A stretch of 64,000 nucleotides of DNA, taken from contig CAJNDS010002446.1 in NCBI GenBank assembly GCA_905221605.1, positions 434,537-498,536 on the forward strand, written 5' to 3'. Source of the DNA: Symbiodinium natans (taxonomy: Eukaryota; Sar; Dinophyceae; Suessiales; Symbiodiniaceae). Shown piece by piece: positions 59,901 to 64,000 of this stretch (positions are counted from its first letter, which is position 1; each line of letters starts with the position of its first letter). The notes below the pieces were generated by a model. It worked only from the letters and a program-made list of their open reading frames with translations. It ran no database searches and was not told the origin of the DNA. Position numbers and translations under genes: made by a program.

Positions 59901-62585
59901 AAACACAAACACCAACACCAACACCAACACCAACACCAACACCAACACCAACACACGCACACACACACACACACACACACCCTGACGCTGACACTGACAC
60001 TGACACTGACACTGGGACACACGATTGCCCGTGAAAAGCTCTGGTCTCCCCCAAGCCTCGATCACTTGGCTCAAGGATGCACGGCCCGTGTCAGCTGCGT
60101 CCCAATCGGAACATGAAGCCCTATGAACTTGCTGGAATCGCCAGAGCACTGGGCACTTCATTGAGAGGCAGTGGGTAGTTATTTCAAATATGTTGAAGCC
60201 CAAGAAGAAAAGTGATTTAAAGCGTTGGGTTTTACTGGATTTTCATGCCACTGAGGATGCAGTCTGCTACCGCAGCCCCATAACCCTGCGACTTGCTGCC
60301 GCTGGTACAACAGTAAAAGGCATGAAGCAATCAGCATAAGGCTGCGAGACGAGTCGCCGTCTGCTTTGGCATTGAAGATGGCCTCAAGACAGCTGCAATG
60401 TGGCGGTCTTGTAGATGGTGGCACTAGGAAAACTATTTGTAGCCACCTAACTTGGGATGCCAATCGCTTGCCAGGAGCGTTGACGTGAATGCTGGCAGCG
60501 CAGCACTATCGGCCGTCACGACCTGGGTTTCTTGTGGCTGCGCAGTGCAAAGAAGAGTAGACCATGGTGTTTCGTGCTTCTTCTGATATCCGACGTGAGT
60601 GGACCTGGCTTCTACTGCTGGCAGTGCACACATGCAGCGCTTGTGCTCAGCAAGTGGCAGCAAAGTAGGACTTGAAGCGCTTGAGGATCACCTTATCACC
60701 ATCAAGAGGCATAGCAGACCTCGGGGCAAAAGCAAGTTTCGAATTGGAAGAAATGAAAGGGATGAACATGCACAATATTGCACAATCATGCACATGCAGG
60801 CATGTCCACAATTTCTGGGTCTCCTGTTTGTGCGCCCTTGCCACAAAGGGAATGGTTGCTGTGACGTTATCATGTGCCCGAGATGAAGATGCTCATCGAC
60901 AGGGGAGAAGCCAGTGCCGGCGAAGCCACATATTGCCCTCTTGTGGGTCGTAAGCAAAAACAGCATCGGTTTTCGCCACGAGCAGTGCCTGAGCTCTGCA
61001 AATGTTGCTCACCTTCCGCATTGCTTCATATATGCACAGGGAAAACCACGTTTGGGAGAAAACGCCGTGCCGCGGGAATAGCGTTGATTGAGGCGCGAAA
61101 CAGCTACTGGTACTGCTGACACGCCGAGATTGTCCCCTGATAAGCAGGTACGAACTGCACGACTCTGGGTGAGGTGCATCTGGCAGCTAGTCGCTGGCAA
61201 GACTTGAGATTGTGTGGCCAGTCATGCCTAGAGGCATTCATTCCCGGGAAGATGCAGGTGCAACCCACGGCAGCACCCCCAGTCGAATCTGCATTCAGTA
61301 GTCTCAGCTCCTTAACAGCTTGACAACAATGGCTCCGTTTCCATGGAAGCAGTGCAGGGCCTGATTGGCGATGTTGCCACCGTTCTGATCGCAAACTTGC
61401 CACGAACACACCGCATTCGAAGTACAGGCAAACAGCACCACCCGGTTGCCCTGCACCAGGGGGTAAATGCATTAAATGCTTCAAGCGGTGCAGCAAGAGT
61501 CCGCTTCGCCGGATGAGGCAGCCAGAGTCACAGCTGCTGTACAAGTATAGTCTTTTCTAACAACGATTCTGGCTGCTAGTCAGCCGGACGACAGAACAGC
61601 GAGCCTGCTCCAGAAATTCCAGGGATGTCACCTGGCGTTGCATTGCGCCGCATCTCAAAGGAGCTCCGATGGCTTCAAGGTTCAGGGTTGAGTATGCCTG
61701 AAAAAAGGTTCAAAGTTAGGGCATCGCGATGGAGGGTGAACCTATGTCCCAGATGTCTTGGTGCAGCCCGAGCAGCTTCCTGGCCAGCACCCTGCTGTGA
61801 TTCCTGGCATCTCTCCAACCCTTAAAGCCCTTGATGGCATATCAGCATGGGTGACGATGACCATCGATGACCCCGTCCCCCCCCTGACCCGCTTCCCGAG
61901 AGACCAGGCTACGACGTTCGTAGACGCACGGTTTTGCGTGGTTCACCAGAGAATGCTGATACCAGAGCCCAGACAAGGCACGGACAAGAAAAGACCAAGC
62001 GATTTCAGAACAGAACTATCTGAACTGACTACTTCGAGCAGTCACAGCATAACGGTACTTACGGAGTCAAATCTTTCGAGGAGCGGGGCTGAAGCGCTCT
62101 CTTGAAATCTAAGGTCGATGGTTGCTTCGAATGGCCTCTGTCTCTGTAGGAGGGGTTGCGTTGTAGCCACACAGCATTCAAAGCATGATTGGCATCCCGT
62201 TCGAACATGCCTTAAAGTCTAGGCCAAAACGGACCAATTCCATGGGAACGGCAGGTGCGCAATGACCGCGATGCTTTTTGTAACAGGGACGACCAGGTCC
62301 TTCGACAATCTTATAACAAGGCAGAAGGCGTCGACGCAGGGCCACGAATTCTCGGCATGAATGACTAGCCCTGAACTTACTCTGTCCATCCCTGTCCTCC
62401 ACAACAGTGAGCGTCACGGGTGTTTGCTTCTCTTGGAGCAAGTCCTGGCCAACTACTGGTAGTAGACAGATGCCAGCACTAGGCTCACCGACAATCATCC
62501 CGGTGTCGGTGGCACGTATCCGAGTGGTGTTTTGCCGGCAGTCTCTCAGAGCAAAATGCAACAAGGTCCACTCTCGATCAAACAA
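38930..62585 (-). CDS. VPS11, HOPS/CORVET tethering subunit (gene span)
   Basis: The largest gene here, about 23.7 kb on the minus strand. Exons with good support: 62381-62585 and about 61572-61631 (N-terminal propeller), 59456-59586, about 59190-59349, about 58876-58955, 58317-58402, 58199-58253, about 45355-45453, 45042-45071, 44937-44987, about 44205-44287, about 43380-43470, 41016-41103, 40876-40935, 40591-40712, 40323-40379, 40189-40221, 40051-40101, 39922-39975, 39804-39819, about 39555-39607, about 39240-39320, then tail exons to about 38.93 kb. Signatures match VPS11 in order: LEPSYVVERYLDAQR, LHEKDIRQ-PEHTALLLKC, YTKLKD, LLEVCKRCGPADQSLW, LMPLLLVIETL, a coiled segment, and VPAVHFFCGHS plus CPKC of the RING. 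VPS11 is a core subunit that tethers endosomes and vacuoles before SNARE-driven fusion. Some exons of the propeller and of 41.1-43.4 kb are missing from my model. Confidence 0.88.
39240..40379 (-). CDS. VPS11 C-terminal exons: helical end, coiled coil and RING
   Basis: 40323-40379 reads DSDLMPLLLVIETLRSSNE; 40189-40221 VTIGDVRQYMQ; 40051-40101 YRRLVESVETSRAKSAQ; 39922-39975 DRQEIARMQQEIIQLRTQ, a short coiled coil; 39804-39819 is a 16-base micro-exon, FQNTR plus one base; 39607-about 39555 CGLTLEVPAVHFFCGHS; and about 39320-39240 ADGTCPKCSSGALPKLSLK. The order and spacing follow VPS11, whose RING-H2 domain helps assemble the complex. Donors are GA after 40323, 40051 and 39922, and GC after 40189 and 39804. 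The first zinc pair of the RING looks incomplete: one Cys is seen before GLTLEVP where family members have C-x2-C. A missed micro-exon is possible. The tail after CPKC (EVQEQREAQARNAE or another frame; DFFKYLQ near 39.0 kb) is less certain. Confidence 0.85.
40591..41103 (-). CDS. VPS11 exons: clathrin-heavy-chain-like helical repeats
   Basis: 41016-41103 reads AFGFVDGFFHAAERLHRHQL then LMQWCFEHK. 40876-40935 reads DAKRLLEVCKRCGPADQSLW, exactly 20 codons. 40591-40712 reads ALFRPAEALSFLASPESGGG then HLEELGEVLRHIE. They match the part of VPS11 just before the coiled coil (F-x-D-G...H-x-Q, the V-C-x-R-x-G...SLW helix pair, and V-L-K-H-I-E). The joins EHK-DAK and HIE-DSD need GA donors (AAG|GACGGT and GAG|GACTTG) and then align without gaps. 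A 328-codon open frame covering much of this region is only partly coding, since it runs through introns. Confidence 0.85.
41455..42310 (-). CDS. Possible additional VPS11 exons, frame uncertain
   Basis: Two minus-strand segments look coding: about 41760-41650 (SGEVKSHSALLADGEELPAE or, in another frame, TLLRMLITLWRGEVAQRP) and about 41580-41460 (VHFSTLARNAQVASRLSADI, MRLIRQLLGFSLECL). They lie where VPS11 should encode the segment before 41103. I could not settle frames or joins. Near 42250-42320 the + strand has a coding-like patch of unknown meaning. Confidence 0.35.
42185..42231. repeat. Poly-C / poly-G inverted pair
   Basis: A run of 13 C and a second run of 5 C are followed after 8 bases by a run of 18 G. 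The strands could fold into a C/G hairpin. It lies in a VPS11 intron. Sequencing length errors are likely here. Confidence 0.85.
42420..42870. repeat. Dispersed AAGCTAG-type repeats
   Basis: Two clusters, 42425-42490 and 42775-42865, contain spaced AAGCTAG/AAGCTAA/AGGCTAG words about every 9-11 bases. The stretch between and after them (to 43.24 kb) holds nothing else I can name; it is VPS11 intron. Confidence 0.6.
43380..45453 (-). CDS. VPS11 exons: CYTKLKD region to the mid helical repeats
   Basis: 45453-about 45355 reads PEHTALLLKCYTKLKDFTTL. 45071-45042 is 30 bases, YDHATAIEAG, with a GT donor. 44987-44937 reads VLESAAYHGLAAEVAQK. A segment at about 44790-44720 (DSKHDLDVATFNSQL) may come next. 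44287-about 44205 reads FKNYSTTVEFLQALPRVEDK. About 43470-43380 reads AEGPTVDELLPVFAARRARF. They follow VPS11 in order: H-T-x-L-L-L-x-C-Y-T-K-L-K-D, F-D-V-x-T-A-I, V-L-R-x-A-x-Y-x-x-H-A-L-x-L-A, K-N-Y, and the F-I-P-I-F segment. An ATG at 45460-45462 opens the first frame but is intron or coincidence, since the protein starts far upstream. Confidence 0.83.
45714..48840 (+). CDS. Possible opposite-strand gene inside the VPS11 intron
   Basis: Four + segments look coding: about 45714-45893 (WLPQLFTDLVYRPRHMSCLV), 46049-46285 (LPTLVQEWWGSSLQAAADSL; VVASRYGSVLEAQALRC), 46375-46512 (VVVEHMAADVQLLRTSKLTA) and 48618-48835 (RVAALNTLLSELECLTLQCM; DFRVALFTELCIDADVVRSV). No family is recognised and joins were not settled. 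They could be one gene, two genes or old fragments. They run against VPS11. Confidence 0.3.
46585..46620. repeat. CG/CA dinucleotide repeat
   Basis: Alternating GCGCGTGCGCGC grades into (CA)n. A purine-pyrimidine alternation of this kind can adopt left-handed DNA. Confidence 0.8.
47883..47914. repeat. Short TTTAGGG patch
   Basis: About four imperfect TTTAGGG units in a row within the VPS11 giant intron. Confidence 0.8.
49130..50620 (-). CDS. Minus-strand exons of unknown gene, possibly lipase 3' exons
   Basis: About 50615-50480 reads ARSCDWKALDAFLNVEPTLD then KGYKIDTSKNATGRRIKLAS. About 49300-49130 reads STAFDADYITRVSVFGIDKL then ILQLTETGHGSWKVFV. Both look coding and lie downstream of the lipase exon on the same strand, inside the VPS11 intron. 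The second could be the strand of a class 3 lipase that follows the catalytic serine (F-x-x-x-S-V-V-x-G-D-D), but key residues are absent, so the link is weak. Confidence 0.35.
49815..50175. repeat. C-rich low-complexity stretch
   Basis: CACCAC/ACACACC repeats (49830-49970) and C-run clusters (50040-50170). The long open frames across it are artefacts. Confidence 0.8.
51000..51092 (-). CDS. Possible lipase-gene exon
   Basis: After an acceptor (CACGCAG) the minus strand reads MLPEVAIMLREGDTGAISIP then KSWGSSADPEAAS. It lies about 450 bases downstream of the lipase exon on the same strand. The next open stretch (50975-50830, DQLESYSYLKGLAWTQKTVT; KNLHLAPPGRA) may continue the same gene. Assignment is by position only. 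Confidence 0.35.
51543..51646 (-). CDS. Class 3 lipase exon with the nucleophile elbow
   Basis: From an acceptor (ATCCTCAG) the minus strand reads TAGPCMAAALQDIPEYRLVC then TGHSLGADVAELATWL. The pattern Y-R-L-V-x-T-G-H-S-L-G-A-x-V-A is the nucleophile-elbow strand of class 3 (Rhizomucor-type) lipases; the serine of GHSLG is the catalytic residue. The family hydrolyses acyl esters of glycerolipids. The catalytic Asp and His were not located. Other exons are probably at 51.1-50.8 kb and beyond. The exon lies inside the giant VPS11 intron, downstream of the glycosyltransferase gene. It could be a full gene or a decayed copy; this exon itself is intact. Confidence 0.6.
52206..52223. repeat. Poly-G run
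   Basis: About 18 G in a row. Similar runs of 10-18 G or C recur at 12751, 47239, 47949, 51165 and 57000. Length is unreliable in sequencing. Confidence 0.9.
53832..55757 (-). CDS. Family 2 glycosyltransferase, intronless and membrane-bound
   Basis: One uninterrupted frame of 641 codons, unlike every other gene here. Likely membrane helices at residues 51-75, 98-127 and 146-172 precede the catalytic part, and more at about 470-490, 499-515 and 545-575 follow it. Motifs: KVDSD (297-301, the metal/nucleotide-sugar DxD), SED (392-394, catalytic base region) and QMRRW (431-435, Q-x-x-R-W). This set is that of processive inverting GT2 enzymes such as cellulose-, chitin- or hyaluronan-synthase-like proteins. 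It would polymerise or transfer a sugar at an endomembrane or the cell surface; the sugar is unknown. The first ATG falls inside a spliced-leader relic, so Met30 (codon at 55668-55670, MAVTTFEAAA) may be the ancestral start. It is nested in the VPS11 intron on the same strand. No stop or frameshift is seen, so it may be functional. Confidence 0.85.
   Translation of the reverse strand: MKWPVHTAFWLQPDVCVASSCLKGSATRFMAVTTFEAAAAQVQEMVSRVPVAMWWLLLANYWCLLSIAAYVCVTYGPDLLKIAAGMPKLLPSRAGHKHYTLLLPACMALAIAQVLTAKIFLVLVAPYAANLINGFVQLLLHADYAFLWWARASMLVGLFAAPLTKVLPVLLTAHRVQQMRHVEPEIEGFLHCVVVLRYKEPFEELSRTLDSILHQTVPNARVMVVIACEARDPTHLEAFQELAREYKLLFPAGFVLNVHELAPGEAVGPGSNMGSAVRYISKLFPEETDKFRIMVTKVDSDCTLAPNYLQLVEWTVYHQIDGRRHIYHAPTVETRLSPDTNLLVHAHSLHLAYLNCFNPARWTQGNPALAIQSLCLGFIEEQGGWAPLDEISEDYMQFYKGVLAGGATVSKVVWCVNSVGIPSDILSRFKQMRRWHWGVTVVGWGIAMLTEANIDVFSVWPSFRLIAKFTLGNLTGGLMWLPLLPEIVAILGELQTEALHCLLLLMLVSYLMATGVSVLQDHVLRHHILAAHPEYVKTVSPCRRTFLLLSSPFLGPFSNTIFFTLVTWYCLVMCFFNKKFHFNTTAKGTELQKAEFAAEMSEGHSTEDESFTCNPIYNVPVFDAPKRECGPLLGTVFQEGF
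55755..55771 (-). other. Spliced-leader relic at the glycosyltransferase start
   Basis: On the minus strand the sequence is GCCTATTTTGGTTTATG. It aligns to the spliced-leader end GCCATTTTGGCTCAAG with one inserted base and three changes. The final ATG is the first start codon of the glycosyltransferase frame and seems to have arisen from the decayed AAG. A leader relic at the 5' end of an intronless gene is the accepted mark of a retroposed dinoflagellate mRNA. Confidence 0.6.
55830..58185. other. Upstream part of the VPS11 giant intron
   Basis: No assigned gene. A short AT-rich patch lies at 57410-57500, C-runs at 56990-57010 and 57708-57730. A minus-strand coding trace near 57.83 kb (DAIQRFLRDVARCCW) is too short to call. 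Confidence 0.4.
58199..59586 (-). CDS. VPS11 exons: end of propeller to start of helical solenoid
   Basis: 59586-59456 reads TSQFTDVTNVVVGLGRVFVL then NTVSWLGRAETSAAIHR, ending at a GC donor inside an arginine codon (AG|A). 59349-about 59190 continues LFRRFPVYAGLVEVAFQTPK then ARRAAEVLFELREKPLEER. About 58955-58876 reads DVLVKKRMFEWAAEAPPAPV then QVLIAR. 58402-58317 reads ALSVYAKTVELGLPLEPSYV then VERYLDAQ. A 63-base intron (GT-AG, 58254-58316) splits the next arginine codon. 58253-58199 reads IGHVAQYLKKLHEKDIRQ. The series L-x-x-L-F-x-K-N-L, A-x-x-x-Y-x-x-T-I, L-E-P-S-x-V-I-x-K-F-L-D-A-Q-R-I and L-H-E-K is diagnostic for VPS11. The joins around 59.19-58.40 kb are only approximate. Confidence 0.87.
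58640..58735. repeat. (ATT)n / (ATTCTT)n microsatellite
   Basis: Imperfect TATTAT and TTCTTA units within a VPS11 intron. Confidence 0.85.
59643..59712. repeat. CCCTAAACAT 10-base repeat
   Basis: About six units of CCCTAAACAT, which looks like a CCCTAAA heptamer with CAT added. It lies in a VPS11 intron just upstream of the 59586 exon. Confidence 0.9.
59885..60016. repeat. Second hexamer cascade (ACAAAC, ACCAAC, CA, TGACAC)
   Basis: Blocks of ACAAAC, then ACCAAC, then (CA)n, then CTGACA follow one another with a constant six-base phase, as at 1267-1520 and 62762-63150. Confidence 0.92.
60066..60075 (+). other. Spliced-leader-like decamer
   Basis: TTGGCTCAAG is identical to the last ten bases of the spliced leader. 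The preceding bases (TCAC) match CCATT only loosely. Nothing recognisable follows on the + strand. Confidence 0.25.
61572..61631 (-). CDS. Possible VPS11 propeller exon
   Basis: From an acceptor (CGCCAG) the minus strand reads VTSLEFLEQARCSVVRL. This resembles the VPS11 propeller strand ITSFLVLEE..P. It lies between the N-terminal exon (62.4 kb) and the next certain exon (59.59 kb), in the right order. About half of the propeller is still unaccounted for in 59.6-62.4 kb. Open patches at 61.46-61.33 and 60.41-60.29 kb on the minus strand could hold more of it. Confidence 0.45.
62381..62585 (-). CDS. VPS11 N-terminal propeller exon
   Basis: The minus strand reads MFDREWTLLHFALRDCRQNT then RIRATDTGMIVGEPSAGICL and EKQTPVTLTVVEDRDGQ, and ends at a consensus donor (GACAGA|GTAAGT). 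The VPS11 N-terminus has C-S-S-G-R-G-x-I-V-x-G-x-x-D-G-x-V near its start and K-Q-x-x-x-L-V-T-V-G-E-D soon after, which these segments follow. The Met at 62583-62585 is the first in the frame and may be the start, or the exon may begin further upstream. Similarity is weaker than for the C-terminal exons. Confidence 0.55.
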
Positions 62586-62761
62586 CTTGTCTCAAAAAAC
62601 CTGTCTGCAGCCTGCTGCGATGCTCAGGTATCGTTTCGGTGCAGCAGCCACGTGCTGTCGAACCATGCAACACGCTGACAAGCTATGGCGTGCATGCCGC
62701 GCGCCAGTGCTCCTTGTGTCTACTTGCTTGCATGCTTGCTTGTTGCTTGCTTGCTCGCTTG

Positions 62762-63030
62762 CATGCATGTGTGCGTGTGCGTGTGCGTGTGCGTGTGCGT
62801 GTGCGTGTGCGTGTGCGTGTGCGTGTGCGTGTGCGTGTGCGTGTGCGTGTGCGTGTGCGTGTGCGTGTGCGTGTGCGTGTGCGTGTGGGTGTGGGTGTGG
62901 GTGTGGGTGTGGGTGTGGGTGTGGGTGTGGGTGTGGGGGTGGGTGTGGGTGTGGGTGTGGGTGTGGGTGTGGGTGTGGGTGTGGGTGTGGGTGTGGGTGT
63001 GGGTGTGGGTGTGGGTGTGGGTGTGGGTGT

Positions 63031-63077
<47 letters not shown>

Positions 63078-63150
63078 TGTGTCTGTGTCTGCGTCTGTGT
63101 CTGTGTCTGTGTCTGCGTCTGCGTCTGTGTCTGTGTCTGTGTCTGTCTGT
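62762..63150. repeat. Third hexamer cascade (GTGTGC, GTGTGG, GT, GTGTCT)
   Basis: About 20 GTGTGC units, then about 26 GTGTGG units, a (GT)n stretch, and about 12 GTGTCT units with GCGTCT variants. Long open frames on both strands are produced by the repeat and are not genes. Confidence 0.95.
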
Positions 63151-63177
63151 GTGGGTGGGTGGGTGTGTGTGGGGGGG

Positions 63178-64000
63178 GGGAAGATTTTTACGAAGGTCGT
63201 CTGCAGCGGAATTCAATCTCTGCATGTTTCTGCAGGGGCGCAAGGGCTCCAGTGCAAACCTTGCCCAACGAAGCCGAGTTCATAGTGTGGATGCAATGCT
63301 GATCAACTTTGTGCACCTGCAATCTTTCACAAAATCCATGCGTGATCTGTTTATGCTCTGTGCAACGTCCTTGCAACTAGAGCCATACCTATGAAGGGCT
63401 TCATGATGGCCAGCGTGCCTTACTCGTCCACTCCGAAAGAATGATAGCGTGCATCAGAAGGAGGATTGCACGAGTGTCTGTATGTGGGTGTGCTAACATG
63501 CAATCACACTTTCCGTGAGAAACAGTGGTCGAGGGCACTGCACTTTCGGGAGTGAACTCTAAGAGTCGAGGTCGACTTGTGTAGACTTGGCTACGAAGCT
63601 GAAAGCTTCAGGACTTTGGTGGCAGCTTTGAGGAGAAGATGGCGACTTTGCATTCGCGAATGCGTGCGCGCGTGTGTGTGTGTGTGTGCAAAGTCGGAGC
63701 TGACTTGGTTCAAGAAACTCAAGAACTAGCTCGAATCATCCGAGGAAATCGAAGTTCAGATACTTTAAGGAGCTATTTGTAAGTGGCATGCTACCCGAGA
63801 GAATGGGTTCAACTGTACCAACAACCACTTCAAATCTAGACTCACCCCGTGCAGAAAGAGCCGGCAGCGTTCATCCTGGGCCCGGAAAAGCTGCACGGTG
63901 CCGTTCTTGCAGCCAACAGCCACTAGGCCTGGGGCGATTCGGCGATAGGGCCGGGGTTTCGACAGGGCTTAGACTGGAGGTGCGGGTCAAGAAGGCTTGA
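63178..64000. other. No gene recognised
   Basis: No convincing exon, RNA gene or repeat apart from a short (GT)n at 63668-63687. Open frames at 63188-63376 and 63788-64000 show no signature. Confidence 0.4.

Noticed and set aside
62407-63394. Three overlapping long + frames (Ala-Cys, Val-Arg/Val-Gly, Cys-Val repeats) and a Thr-Pro minus frame
   Set aside because: Pure translation of the GTGTGC/GTGTGG/GTGTCT repeats.

Overview
This window is nuclear DNA of a dinoflagellate, most likely a symbiodiniacean-type genome (inference). The evidence is indirect but consistent. Genes are cut into many tiny exons by introns that begin with GT, GC or GA and usually carry AG|G at both ends. There are decayed copies of the dinoflagellate trans-spliced leader. 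Interstitial repeats are of the TTTAGGG telomere type. There is also an ion channel of the dinoflagellate EF-hand type. Because exons are short, most real coding sequence does not appear as long open frames, and most long open frames are simple repeats or antisense shadows. I rebuilt genes from codon phase, splice sites and remembered family signatures. No database search was possible.

Layout. 1-8.9 kb: microsatellites and unassigned DNA with one or two possible exons. 8.9-19.15 kb (+): a voltage-gated cation channel with S1 to S6, a pore loop and C-terminal EF-hands. About 4.8 kb of its sequence, between the S6 and EF-hand exons, contains a complete-looking second + strand gene (13.14-16.87 kb) encoding a long calmodulin-like EF-hand protein. 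19.2-28.4 kb: gene-poor repeats, one 100-base assembly gap, a GC hairpin cluster and two tandem arrays. 28.45-34.9 kb: a very AT-rich island with diverged inverted-repeat arms and a broken reverse-transcriptase tail, probably a mobile element. 34.9-38.1 kb (-): the 3' part of an AsmA-like gene, and exons of an unrecognised gene.

38.9-62.6 kb (-): a single VPS11 gene (HOPS/CORVET tethering subunit) in more than 20 exons, from a propeller-like N-terminus to a RING-type C-terminus. One intron, about 45.45-58.20 kb, is some 12.7 kb long, yet the protein reads across it without loss or gain of residues. Inside it lie an intronless family-2 glycosyltransferase preceded by a spliced-leader relic, exons of a class 3 lipase, other minus-strand exons, and possible exons on the opposite strand.

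The genes do not form a pathway. Their common theme is architectural: genes inside introns of other genes, with mRNA-mediated retroposition as a likely source of at least one. VPS11 (vacuolar fusion), the lipase and the glycosyltransferase would all act at endomembranes, while the channel and the EF-hand protein would act in calcium or voltage signalling, but the physical linkage does not show that they work together.
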